Shown here: in pieces, positions 7,974 to 16,900 of the stretch
Layout of the letters: the number at the start of each line of letters is the position of its first letter
Numbering within the stretch: the stretch's first letter is position 1
Assembly: GCF_024448935.1 (NCBI RefSeq)
Contig: NZ_JAMOIE010000021.1
Location: forward strand, 1-63,103
Direction: 5' to 3'
Source of the DNA: Stutzerimonas stutzeri
GTDB taxonomy: Bacteria > Pseudomonadota > Gammaproteobacteria > Pseudomonadales > Pseudomonadaceae
DNA: 63,103 bases
Program-made: the position numbers and the translations under genes
The notes under the pieces: model-generated
Told to the model about the DNA's origin: nothing
Database searches by the model: none
Seen by the model: the letters and a program-made list of their open reading frames with translations, nothing else

Positions 7974-8114
7974 CTGACCGCACTGTGGGCATGCGCGGGC
8001 CGCGAGGATCTTGATCCAGCCAAGTTTTTTTAGCTGCTAAAAGCTCGACCGGCAACAGAGTATCTACGACAAGCGTCGGCGCAGCCGTGCGAGGCAAGAC
8101 CTGAGCTGTGGCGG

Positions 8115-8909
8115 TCATGCCGCGGGCCGCTGCTGGCGTTGGTAGAGGAATGCGAGGACTTGCGCGCGATAAGCGTGGTACTGGGCGTCGTGTGCCAAGC
8201 TCATGCGGTCGCGTGGGTGCGGGAGCTCGACGCGCAGGATGTCGCCAATGGTGGCCGAGGGGCCATTGGTCATCATCACGATACGGTCGGAGAGCAGCAC
8301 GGCCTCGTCGACGTCATGGGTGATCATGATCACCGTGTTGCCGAGGTCGGCGTGGATCTCCATCAGCGAGTCCTGCAGGTGTGCGCGAGTCAGTGCGTCG
8401 AGCGCGCCGAAGGGCTCGTCCATCAGCAGCACCTTGGGTTGCATGGCCAGCGCGCGGGCGATGCCGATGCGCTGTTTCATGCCGCCGGAGATCTCGCTGG
8501 GGCGCTTGTCGCGGGCGTGGGTCATGTGCACCAGTTGGAGGTTGTGCTCGATCCAGTCGCGCATCTCCCGGCGGCTTTTCTGGCCCTTGAAGACCTGACG
8601 CACTGCCAGTTCGACATTCTCGTAGCAGGACAACCAGGGCAGCAGGCTGTGGTTCTGGAACACCACCGCGCGCTCCGGGCCGGGCGCGTTGACTTCGCGC
8701 CCGTCGAGGATCACGCCGCCGGTGGTGGCCTGATAAAGCCCGGCGACGATATTCAGCACCGTCGACTTGCCGCAGCCGGAGTGGCCGATCAGCGAGACGA
8801 ATTCGCCCTTGGCGATGCGCAGGTTGGCGTTCTGCAGGGCGCAGTAGAGCCCTTTGTCGGTAGGGAAGCTGATACCGACGCCGGTGAGTTCGAGATGGAT
8901 AGGGTTCAT
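8115..8909 (-). CDS. nrtD: Nitrate ABC transporter, ATP-binding subunit
   Basis: This 264-residue ABC ATPase has Walker A GHSGCGKST, signature SGGMKQR and Walker B VLLMDEPFGALD followed by the switch His in TMITHD-like MITHDVDEAVLLSDR. It belongs to the NrtD/CmpD/SsuB/TauB group and lacks the extra NrtA-like domain of cyanobacterial NrtC. It powers nitrate import with the adjacent permease and binding protein. The start at 8909 has GAGGAAA upstream and is 10 bp after the permease stop, so the two are co-translated. It is the last gene of the nrt operon; REP and IS scars follow. The symbol is by analogy to the single-domain cyanobacterial subunit. Confidence 0.92.
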   Translation of the reverse strand: MNPIHLELTGVGISFPTDKGLYCALQNANLRIAKGEFVSLIGHSGCGKSTVLNIVAGLYQATTGGVILDGREVNAPGPERAVVFQNHSLLPWLSCYENVELAVRQVFKGQKSRREMRDWIEHNLQLVHMTHARDKRPSEISGGMKQRIGIARALAMQPKVLLMDEPFGALDALTRAHLQDSLMEIHADLGNTVIMITHDVDEAVLLSDRIVMMTNGPSATIGDILRVELPHPRDRMSLAHDAQYHAYRAQVLAFLYQRQQRPAA

Positions 8910-8919
8910 CGTGGTTTCC

Positions 8920-9915
8920 TCAGCGCAGGTCTGCGTTCTTGTCCCAGCTCACGCGGCGCTGGAGCATCAGCATGATGCGATCCAGGGCGAAGCCGATCAG
9001 GCCGATGACGATCACCGCGACCATGATCCGGCCGAGGGAGTTGGAACTGCCGTTCTGGAACTCGTCCCAGATGAATTTGCCGAGGCCGGGGTTCTGCGCC
9101 AGCATTTCCGCGGCGATCAGCACCATCCAACCGGTCGCCAGCGACAGCCGCAGGCCGGTGAATATCATCGGAATGGCGGCTGGCAGGACGATGCGGCGTA
9201 CATGGCTGAGCGGCGACAGGCGCAGCACGCGGCTGACGTTCTGCAGGTCCTTGTCGAGGTTGGCGACGCCAACGGTGGTGTTGATCACCGTCGGCCACAG
9301 GCAGCAGAGGGCGACGGTCAGCGCCGAGGTAACGAAGGACTTCGCCATCAGCGGGTCTTCACTGACATAGACGGCGCTGACCACCATGGTCACCAGCGGC
9401 AGCCAGGCCAGCGGCGGCACCGGCTTGAAGATCTGGATCAGCGGATTGACGGCGCTGTACACCGTCTTGCTCAGGCCGCAGACGATGCCCAGCGGCACCG
9501 CGACCAGCGAGGCGATGGCGAAGCCGGTCATCACCGTGTAGAGGCTGGTGATGATCTGCTCGAAGAAGGTCGGCTTGCCGGTGTAGGGCCGAATCTTCAC
9601 CTCGGCGTCGGGGTTTTTGGCCAGCTTGGCGGCGTTGCGCTCTTCCTGGCGCTGGTAGAAGGCCTCGGCTTTCTCCCGCGCTTGAAGATGCGCATCGACC
9701 AGCCCGTTGAACTGCTCGGCTACCTGGCTGGGCCCCGGAAACTGGCCGAGGCTGGTCTGGATGTTGGTCGCCACCAGCTGCCAGAACAGCAGGAAGGCCA
9801 GAACGCCCACCAGCGGCATGATGACCTGCGCCAGCCAGCGCCGGAGCCGGGCCTTACGGCCGGCCTCGAGCGTTTGCTTGATGCTTTTCGCGACGGCTGG
9901 ATTGCTCATCGACAT
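8920..9915 (-). CDS. nrtB: Nitrate ABC transporter, permease subunit
   Basis: This 331-residue BPD-type permease has a long N-terminal extension with one hydrophobic segment and a charged stretch (about 70-100). Five or six further membrane helices follow, with the EAA-loop motif that contacts the ATPase (LPAAIPMIFTGLRLSLATGW). The length and N-terminal insert match NrtB/CmpB rather than TauC. It forms the nitrate channel in the inner membrane. A GGAGAGG sequence lies directly before the ATG at 9915; a second in-frame ATG two codons later (9909) is also possible. It lies 45 bp downstream of nrtA. Confidence 0.93.
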   Translation of the reverse strand: MSMSNPAVAKSIKQTLEAGRKARLRRWLAQVIMPLVGVLAFLLFWQLVATNIQTSLGQFPGPSQVAEQFNGLVDAHLQAREKAEAFYQRQEERNAAKLAKNPDAEVKIRPYTGKPTFFEQIITSLYTVMTGFAIASLVAVPLGIVCGLSKTVYSAVNPLIQIFKPVPPLAWLPLVTMVVSAVYVSEDPLMAKSFVTSALTVALCCLWPTVINTTVGVANLDKDLQNVSRVLRLSPLSHVRRIVLPAAIPMIFTGLRLSLATGWMVLIAAEMLAQNPGLGKFIWDEFQNGSSNSLGRIMVAVIVIGLIGFALDRIMLMLQRRVSWDKNADLR

Positions 9916-9960
9916 GTCCTCTCCGAGTAAGGGAGCCGCAACGGCTCGCTGGGGGCGGGG

Positions 9961-11334
9961 TCAGAGGGTGGTATCGCCTTTCAGGCCGATCGCGAACTGT
10001 TCGAGATAGGCGTTGGGCGCGTGGCCGTCGTAGGTGATGCCGTCGATGGTGTCGGCCAGCGGCTCGCGGATGCCGTCTTCATCGGCTGCGGGAAAGTCGT
10101 CCGCAGTGAGCAGGCCGTCTTCGATCAGCGCGGTGGCGGCTTCGCGGTAGATGTCGGGGCGATAGACCTGCTTGGCCATGTCCAGGTACCAGCTGTCCGG
10201 CTTGGCTTCGGCGATCTGGCCCCAGCGGCGCATCTGGGTCAGGTACCAGATGGCGTCGGAGTAGTAGGGGTAGGTGGCGTGATAGCGGAAGAACACGTTG
10301 AAGTCCGGCACCTCGCGCTTGTCGCCCTTCTCGAACTCGAAAGTGCCGGTCATGGAGTTGGCGATGACCTTGGCGTCGGCACCGACGTACTCGGGCCGCG
10401 AGAGAATCTCCACCGCTTCCTGGCGGTTGGCGTTGTTGTCGTCATCGAGCCACTTGCCGGCGCGGATCAGCGCCTTGACCAGCCGCTTGTGGGTTTCCGG
10501 GTTGGCTTCGGCCCAGGCCTTGGAGACGCCGAAGACCTTCTCCGACATGTTCTTGCGGATCGCGTAGTCGGCCACTACCGGCACGCCGATACCCTTGAAC
10601 ACCGCCTGCTGGTTCCACGGCTCGCCGACGCTGTAGCCATGGATGGTGCCGGCTTCCATGGTCGAAGGCATCTGTGGTGGCGGGGTGACCGAGAGCAATG
10701 CCTGGGCATCGATCTGGCCGCTGATATCGCCCTTGTTCGGTGCGTAGTAGCCGGGATGAATGCCGCCGGCGGCCAGCCAATAGCGCAGCTCGTAGTTGTG
10801 CGTGGAGACCGGGAACACCATGCCCAGGTTGAATGACTTGCCGCTGGCGTTGAGCTGCTCGATCACCGGTTTCAGCGCGTCGGCCTTGATCGGGTGCTGC
10901 GGTTTGCCGTCGACCATGGGCACGTTGGGTTTCATCTGCTCCCAGATCGCGTTGGACATGGTGATGGCATTGCCATTGAGGTCCATGGTGAAGGCCGTGA
11001 TGATGTCGGCCTTGGTGCCAAAGCCGATGGTGGCACCGAGCGGCTGACCGGAGAGCATGTGCGCGCCGTCCAGTTCGCCATCGATCACGCGGTCCAGCAG
11101 CACCTTCCAGTTGGCCTGGGCCTCAAGCGTGACGTAGAGGCCTTCATCTTCGAAATAGCCCTTTTCGTAGGCAATCGCCAGGGGCGCCATGTCGGTGAGC
11201 TTGATGAAGCCGAGCTTGAGTTCCTCTTTCTCCGGATCGCCAGCCCAGGCGATCATCGGTACCCATTGCAGCAGGGCCGAGCATCCGAGGCTGGCAACCA
11301 GCGTTTTCAGTAGCGTACGGCGAGTCTTGCGCAT
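9961..11334 (-). CDS. nrtA: Nitrate ABC transporter, periplasmic nitrate-binding protein
   Basis: This 457-residue NrtA/CmpA-family solute-binding protein begins with a twin-arginine-like signal (TRRTLLK, then a hydrophobic stretch ending near AWA), so Tat export is plausible. The body contains family stretches such as [15 protein letters not shown] and [17 protein letters not shown]. It captures nitrate in the periplasm and delivers it to NrtB. AGGAAG lies 7 nt before the ATG. It is the first gene of the nrt operon, whose leader terminator ends 25 bp upstream. It is a paralogue of the cytosolic sensor NasS (32700-33920), which lacks a signal sequence. Bicarbonate or cyanate specificity cannot be excluded from sequence alone. 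Confidence 0.93.
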   Translation of the reverse strand: MRKTRRTLLKTLVASLGCSALLQWVPMIAWAGDPEKEELKLGFIKLTDMAPLAIAYEKGYFEDEGLYVTLEAQANWKVLLDRVIDGELDGAHMLSGQPLGATIGFGTKADIITAFTMDLNGNAITMSNAIWEQMKPNVPMVDGKPQHPIKADALKPVIEQLNASGKSFNLGMVFPVSTHNYELRYWLAAGGIHPGYYAPNKGDISGQIDAQALLSVTPPPQMPSTMEAGTIHGYSVGEPWNQQAVFKGIGVPVVADYAIRKNMSEKVFGVSKAWAEANPETHKRLVKALIRAGKWLDDDNNANRQEAVEILSRPEYVGADAKVIANSMTGTFEFEKGDKREVPDFNVFFRYHATYPYYSDAIWYLTQMRRWGQIAEAKPDSWYLDMAKQVYRPDIYREAATALIEDGLLTADDFPAADEDGIREPLADTIDGITYDGHAPNAYLEQFAIGLKGDTTL

Positions 11335-11358
11335 GATTCTTCCTTCAATCGCGAAACG

Positions 11359-11451
11359 AAAAAAAGGCGTAACGGACGCACCCTCTGCATGAGCAGAGCG
11401 AGCACCGTTGACGCCTTTGTCAATTCGTCCCGATCACCGCCGTTGGCGACC
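11359..11451 (-). promoter_or_regulatory. ANTAR (NasT-type) antitermination leader of nrtA
   Basis: On the minus strand, hairpin 1 (11432-11451) pairs GGTCGCC with GGTGATC, allowing G-U pairs, around hexaloop AACGGC. Hairpin 2 (11408-11423) is a perfect TTGAC/GTCAA stem with hexaloop AAAGGC. That loop is the 5' arm of the terminator, whose 3' arm and T-run (CGCCTTTTTTT) lie at 11359-11369. An extra inner hairpin (CTCTGC/GCAGAG) sits inside the terminator. A at loop position 1 and G at position 4 are kept in both hairpins. Confidence 0.87.
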
Positions 11452-11474
11452 CGAAGACGTGGTAATTGATGGAT

Positions 11475-11491
11475 TGCAAGGGGCAGGCCAG
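11475..11491 (-). promoter_or_regulatory. Sigma-54 promoter of nrtA
   Basis: The minus strand reads CTGGCCTGCCCCTTGCA, with GG and GC 10 nt apart and a consensus TTGCA -12 box. It lies 24 bp upstream of the ANTAR leader, the same arrangement as at nirB and nasA. Confidence 0.78.
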
Positions 11492-11980
11492 TTCGCTCAA
11501 TGGCGGTTTCGCAGCAGCGAAAAAATCGTAAATCTCCATTCACACAATGGCTTGCGGACCTGGTCAGGCATGGGAAGTTGGCTACCGTCTCGGCGCGTCG
11601 CAACTCGGTTCGGCGCGATAGATGTGCAGCCATCGCACCGCATGGCTCCGTTTTGGTTCGTTTGGACGTGTCCGCTCCATAAACCCACCTGCCCATAGCC
11701 TGCTGACCATCGGATGCTGTGCGCCCGTTTTTCAGCGGTATTCATCCCGCGATGCGTCCCGACGGCAAGGTACAAAGGTCTACCGCCTTGCATGGCCCGT
11801 TGGAAGTACCCGGTCCGCTGTGGGCCGCACGGGTCTTCGGAGACGTCATGGATCAGGCGACATCGATACGATTCACGCCCATAGGCTCCAGGCTGTCTTC
11901 GACAGAGCGTCGTGCGCGCTCAGCGGAGCAGTCGACGAGTTCGGCAGCGCATCGCGAAACACAACGTTTGCCGGCCCCGC
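11492..11980. other. Intergenic stretch without a supported gene
   Basis: About 490 bp between the nrtA promoter and the end of the allophanate hydrolase gene. Short open frames occur on both strands, but none has a ribosome-binding site, a recognisable family or a convincing product. I see no RNA gene or mobile element. Upstream activator sites for the nrtA sigma-54 promoter would be expected in the first 150 bp, but I cannot assign them. Confidence 0.6.
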
Positions 11981-13783
11981 TCAGCTATGACTCTTCATAT
12001 AGGCTCGCCAGCCAGCGTACTCGCTGATATCGACGGCACCGTGCAAACCGTACGGTTCGCAGATGAAGCCGGTCTCCCAACTGCCGTCGGCCAGTTGGAC
12101 CTTGCCCAGCCCGAGGGGTGCCGGGATGCCGGCGAGGAAGGAGCCCAGTTCAGAGCTCGGGACGTCCCAGATTTCCACCTCAATGGCGACACCGTCATCG
12201 GCGACTCGCACCATGCCCGGGCGGAACGGTGGGCCACCGGCCAACGCGTACAGCTTGTAATGCGCTGCGCTGCGCGTCGCTTCGAGCAATCGGCCGCCGC
12301 GCTGTTTGAGCTGCCAGTTCAGCGGCAGGCCATCCAGGTGCGCGCCGCAGACCACGACACGGGTGCGGTCGCTGCGTGCGGCGTTCTGTGGGGCCGGCGA
12401 GGTGATCGACTGGCCACCGATCAATGCGAGGCCATGTTGCCGTTGCAGCATGTCGGCCAGGCTCAACAGGTACTGATCGGTGAATACTCGCCCGAACAAG
12501 GTCACGCCCCAGGGCAGGCCGTTCTGCATCACGCCCGCCGGCACCGCCACGGCGGCGTAGTCCAGCATGTTCATGAAATTGGTGTAGTAGCCCAGGTCCG
12601 AATTGCGCTTGACCGGTTCGGCGTGCAGTTCGTCCAGCGTGACCGGGCGCGGGTAGGCCGGGGTCAGTACGCAATCCACCTCGACCATGATCCGGTCGCA
12701 GATGGCCTTGAGCTGTTGCAGCCGGTACTGGGCCTGGAACAGCTGCACGGCAGTGGTGCCCGGTGCCTTGTCCAGCACCGCCTTGATCACCGGCAGCACG
12801 GCGTCGGGCTGCTGCTCGATCAACCCGCCGGCAACGCTGTAGCGCTCAGCGACCCAGGGGCCTTCGTAGAGCAGCCGCGCGGCTTCAAGGAAGGGCGCGA
12901 AATCGATCTCCACCGGCTCGCCGCCGATGGCTGTCAGGTGCTCGACGGTGGTGGCGAACAGCGCCGGGCTTTGCGGGCAGCCGAGAAATTCCGGTCGTTT
13001 GGGCACGCCGAAACGGAAGGATTTGACCTGGCCAAACGCTGAACCGTCGTTCCACAGCGGATTGGCGCGGCTGTATTCGTCGCGCGGGTCGAGTTCGGCG
13101 GTCAGGGCCAGCAACTGGCTGGCTTCGGCCGCGGTGGCGGTGAAGAAGGTGACGCAATCCAGCGTACGGCACGCCGGGACTACGCCGGCGGTGGAGATCA
13201 AGCCCTTGCTCGCCTTGAGGCCGATCAGGTTGTTCAATGCGGCCGGCACCCGACCGGAACCGGCGGTATCGGTGCCCAATGCGAAGCTCGCCAGGCCGAG
13301 TGCCACGGCCAGGGACGAACCGGCGCTGGAGCCGCCCGACGGATAGTCCGGGTGCACGCTGTTGCGGCACTCGCCGTAGGGTGAACGGGTGCCGTTGAGG
13401 CCGGTGGCGAACTGGTCGAGGTTGGTCTTGCCAAGCGGGATGGCACCGAGGGTGATCAGTTGGTCGACGATGGTCGCGCTGGTTTCCGGTGTATAGGCAA
13501 AGGCGGGGCAGGCGGCCGTGGTCGGGATGCCGGCCAGGTCGATATTGTCCTTGATGGCGAAGGGGATGCCGTAGAGCGGCAGGTCGGCCGGGGATTTGCT
13601 GTCCAGGGCTGCGAGGTAGGGCTCGAGTTGATCCTTCGTTAGCAGATGGATGAAGAGCTTGAATTCGGCCTGGAGGGCGGTGGCCTGGTCGTGCACTGCA
13701 GCGATGAGTGCGCGCGGCGACAGCGTGGCGCTGGAGTAAGCCGCGCGCAGTGTGTCGAGGCGTAGGTCAAAGTCGGTTGTCAT
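11981..13783 (-). CDS. atzF: Allophanate hydrolase
   Basis: This 600-residue amidase-signature enzyme hydrolyses allophanate to ammonia and CO2, the last step of guanidine or urea breakdown. The Ser-cisSer-Lys triad is visible as the Lys in AIKDNIDLAG (about 74), the Ser in GGSSAGSS and the nucleophilic Ser region GTDTAGSGRVPA. A C-terminal domain (about 470-600; GAHLDGLPLN, AHYKLYAL) is typical of AtzF/DUR1-type allophanate hydrolases and absent from simple amidases. AGAGGAA precedes the ATG. It lies 175 bp downstream of the carboxylase, beyond a tandem repeat and a hairpin, so read-through may be reduced. In this operon it would receive allophanate made from carboxyguanidine. Confidence 0.94.
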   Translation of the reverse strand: MTTDFDLRLDTLRAAYSSATLSPRALIAAVHDQATALQAEFKLFIHLLTKDQLEPYLAALDSKSPADLPLYGIPFAIKDNIDLAGIPTTAACPAFAYTPETSATIVDQLITLGAIPLGKTNLDQFATGLNGTRSPYGECRNSVHPDYPSGGSSAGSSLAVALGLASFALGTDTAGSGRVPAALNNLIGLKASKGLISTAGVVPACRTLDCVTFFTATAAEASQLLALTAELDPRDEYSRANPLWNDGSAFGQVKSFRFGVPKRPEFLGCPQSPALFATTVEHLTAIGGEPVEIDFAPFLEAARLLYEGPWVAERYSVAGGLIEQQPDAVLPVIKAVLDKAPGTTAVQLFQAQYRLQQLKAICDRIMVEVDCVLTPAYPRPVTLDELHAEPVKRNSDLGYYTNFMNMLDYAAVAVPAGVMQNGLPWGVTLFGRVFTDQYLLSLADMLQRQHGLALIGGQSITSPAPQNAARSDRTRVVVCGAHLDGLPLNWQLKQRGGRLLEATRSAAHYKLYALAGGPPFRPGMVRVADDGVAIEVEIWDVPSSELGSFLAGIPAPLGLGKVQLADGSWETGFICEPYGLHGAVDISEYAGWRAYMKSHS

Positions 13784-13800
13784 GTGGTATTCCTCTTGAG

Positions 13801-13826
13801 GTGGAAAACGGCAACGCCTTTTCCAC
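13801..13826 (-). other. Hairpin in the leader of the allophanate hydrolase gene
   Basis: GTGGAAAA and TTTTCCAC, perfect 8-nt complements, flank an inner GGC/GCC pairing with a one-base bulge. On the minus strand the structure lies 17 bp before the atzF start, just upstream of its ribosome-binding site. It could attenuate or stabilise the distal operon message. It lacks the paired hexaloops of the NasT leaders. Confidence 0.5.
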
Positions 13827-13841
13827 GCATGATGTTCGGGG

Positions 13842-13898
13842 CGGTCCGGCGGTCCGGCGGTCCGGCGGTCCGGCGGCCCAGCGGTCCGGCGGCCTGGT
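13842..13898. repeat. 8-bp GC-rich tandem repeat (CGGTCCGG)
   Basis: Four perfect consecutive copies of CGGTCCGG are followed by three degenerate ones (CGGCCCAG, CGGTCCGG, CGGCCTGG). Each unit is itself nearly palindromic. The array lies between the carboxylase stop and the allophanate hydrolase start, does not code, and is likely to vary in length between strains. Confidence 0.85.
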
Positions 13899-13958
13899 GG
13901 CCGGTTGGTGGATCGGTGAGGCGTGATCCACCCGGTCGTCTTGGTGGGGCAGGGAGCC

Positions 13959-16900
13959 TTACGCGCGCTCGATCACCACCAGCCGCTGGCCGGCACGCAC
14001 GGGCGAGCCCGGCTGCACTCGGATGTCCTTGACCACGCCGGAAACAGGTGCGGTGAGCGGGATTTCCATCTTCATGCTCTCGAGGATCACCAGCACGTCG
14101 CCGGCTTCCACCCGAGCGCCCTCGGTCACGGATACCTGCCAGAGATTCCCGGCAATGTGGCTTTCGATGCCATGCTCGCCGGCGCCCAGCGGGGCGTCTT
14201 CACCGAGCTCAGCGGCGACTTCCTCGCTCTCCAAGTGCGCCGGGCCTGAGGCGATCCAGCGTTGGCGTTCGGCGTCGAAAGCCGCGCGCTGCTGGCTGCG
14301 GAAGGCGTCGATACCCGCGGCTTCCTTAGCCAGGAATTCCTGATAGTCGGACAGGCGCAGCTCGGTCTCTTCGATCGTCAGCGGGTAGCGGCCCAACGGG
14401 AAATCGCGGCGGATCTTCAAAAGCTCTTCGGCCGATACCGGGTAGAAGCGGATCTGGTCGAAGAAGCGCAGCAGCCAGGGCTTGCCGCCGAAGGCTTCCA
14501 CCGCGCGGTAGCGGTTCCACATCTGCAGCGTGCGACCGACGAACTGATAACCGCCCGGGCCCTCCATGCCATAGACGCACAGGTAGGCGCCACCGATGCC
14601 GACCGAGTTTTCCGCGGTCCAGGTGCGCGCCGGGTTGTATTTGGTGGTGACCAGCCGATGCCGCGGGTCCAGGGGGGTTGCCACTGGCGCGCCGAGGTAG
14701 ACGTCGCCCAGGCCCATCACCAGATAGCTGGCTTCGAACACGGTGCGATGCACCTCGTCGAGGTTCGGCAGGTCGTTGATGCGACGGATGAATTCCAGAT
14801 TGCTCGGGCACCAGGGGGCGTCCTTGCGCACCGTGGTCATGTACTTGTCGATCGCCAGCTGACAGGCCGGGTCGTCCCAGGAAAGTGGCAGATGCACGAT
14901 GCGCGACGGGACCCGGAGATCTTGCGCCGAGCACACCGCGTCCCAGAGGCCGGCGACGGTATCGAGCACGCTCTGAAGCGGCAGGGTCTCCGGCTGGTAA
15001 TGCACCTGCAGGGAGCGGATGCCGGGGGTGAGGTCGATCACACCGTTGAGGTTCTTCGCCTCCAGCGCCTGCATCAATGCGTGGCCACGGAAGCGCAGGA
15101 CAAGGTCCAGTTCGGGCGCGCCAATTTCCAACAGCAAATGGGTGTCGCCGCAGAGCCGGGCGACCAGGCGGGTGTCGTCCTTACCCAGATCGAGGACGAT
15201 GGGCGAGGTGAGGGCTTGTGCTGTTGTAGGAGCCAGCTTGCTGGCGATCCTTTCGCATGGCTGATCGCGAGCAAGCTCACTCCTACAAAGGTTGGCGCAC
15301 TCAAGATTTTGGGTCTTAGCCAACTCACGCGCCATGGCCACATCCACCGGCACGAAGCGCACCCGGTCACCGGCCTTGAGCTGGCCCATCTGCCAGAGGT
15401 CGGCCTCGATGATGGTAACTGGGCAGACGAAACCGCCGAGGCTCGGGCCGTCCGGGCCGAGGATGACCGGCATGTCGCCGGTGAAGTCCACGGCGCCGAT
15501 GGCGTAGGGGTTGTCGTGGATGTTCGAGGGATGCAGGCCGGCCTCGCCGCCGCTGTCACGCACCCACTCGGGCTTCGGCCCTATGAGGCGAACGCCGGTG
15601 CGGCTGGAGTTGAAATGCACTTCCCAGTCGGTGGCGAAGAAGCGCTCGATATAGCCTTGCGTGAAGTATTCCGGCGCGCCGTGCGGGCCGTAGATCACGC
15701 GGATCTCGCGTACCGATGGCAGCGGCGGGCAGAGCTCGACAGGCAGGCTGGCGCCGGCGCTGCGGTCAACGAGTTCGGGAACATGCAGTACATCGCCGGC
15801 GCGCAGTGCGCGTCCGGCATGGCCGCCGAACTGGCCAAGGGTAAAGGTGCTCTTGCTGCCCAGGTAATCGGGCACCCGCAGCCCGCCGCGTATGCACAGG
15901 TAGCTGCGCGCACCGGCCCCGGCGATGGTGCCGAGCGCAAGCGTGCTGCCGGCCTTGACCAGAATCGCTGTGCGCATCGGTTGCTCGACGTCGTCGAGCT
16001 TCGGCGGAATGTCGGCGCCCGTTACCGCGACCACCGCATCGGTGTTGAAGCGCAGGATCGGCCCGCTCATGGTGATTTCCAGGCCCGCTGCATCGGTCGG
16101 ATTACCCAGCAGCACATTGCCCAGGCGCAGCGCACGGCTGTCCATCGGCCCGGACGGAGGCACGCCGACAGCCCAGTAACCGAGCCGGCCGGGAAAGTCC
16201 TGAACGGTGGTCTGGGTGCCAGCGCTGAGCACCTCGAAAGTGGTCGCCCGATAGCTCAGGCCGTCCAGGCAACGGGTCCAGGGACTGCCCTTGGCAAACG
16301 GGGCATACCTGAGAATCTGGCGCAGGTAGTCGCGGTTGGTCTCCACGCCATACAGCAGGCTGTCGGTTAAGGCCTGATCGAGCGCAGCCTTGGCTGCCTC
16401 ACGGGTCGGCGCGTAGGTGATGAGCTTGGCGATCATCGGGTCGAAGTAGGGCGGAATTTCGCAACCTGCTTCGACCCAGGTATCGATGCGCAGTGCTTTG
16501 CCGTCGGCAGCTGGAAACTGGACCGTGGTCAGCAGGCCAGGGCTCGGCTGAAAATCGCGCCCCGGGTCCTCTGCATAGAGCCGCGCCTGGATGGCGTGGC
16601 CCGCGGGCTTCAGGCTCTTGGCCAGCTCGGTCAGCGGCGGCAGATCACCGGCCGCCAGTTCGATCATCCAGCGCACCAGATCGACGCCCCAAACCTGCTC
16701 GGTGACGCCATGCTCGACCTGCAGCCGGGTGTTCACTTCGAGGAAGTAGAACTGCTCGGCCTGGCTGTCATAGACGAACTCGACCGTGCCGGCGCTGCGA
16801 TAGCTGACCGCCTTGGCCAGCTTGATCGCCGCCTCGCACAGCGCATCGGCCATGCCGGCGGGCAGGTTCGGCGCGGGGGTTTCCTCCAACACCTTCTGGT

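Noticed and set aside
8028..8042. Perfect inverted repeat TTTTAGC-T-GCTAAAA after the nrt operon, considered as its terminator
   Set aside because: On the operon strand the stem is followed by A residues, not T, and the stem is AT-rich. It does not fit an intrinsic terminator for the minus-strand genes.
7855..8118. 87-codon frame after the nrt ATPase on the same strand
   Set aside because: It runs across the IS110 remnant and REP DNA in the opposite orientation and has no ribosome-binding site or family.
13801..13830. AAAAGGCGTT motif upstream of atzF, considered as a fourth ANTAR leader
   Set aside because: There is no upstream hexaloop hairpin and the second loop rule (A1, G4 in a six-base loop) is not met; the fold is a simple long hairpin.
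14262..16370. 702-codon frame opposite the carboxylase
   Set aside because: Antisense to conserved carboxylase domains, with no family match and no ribosome-binding site.
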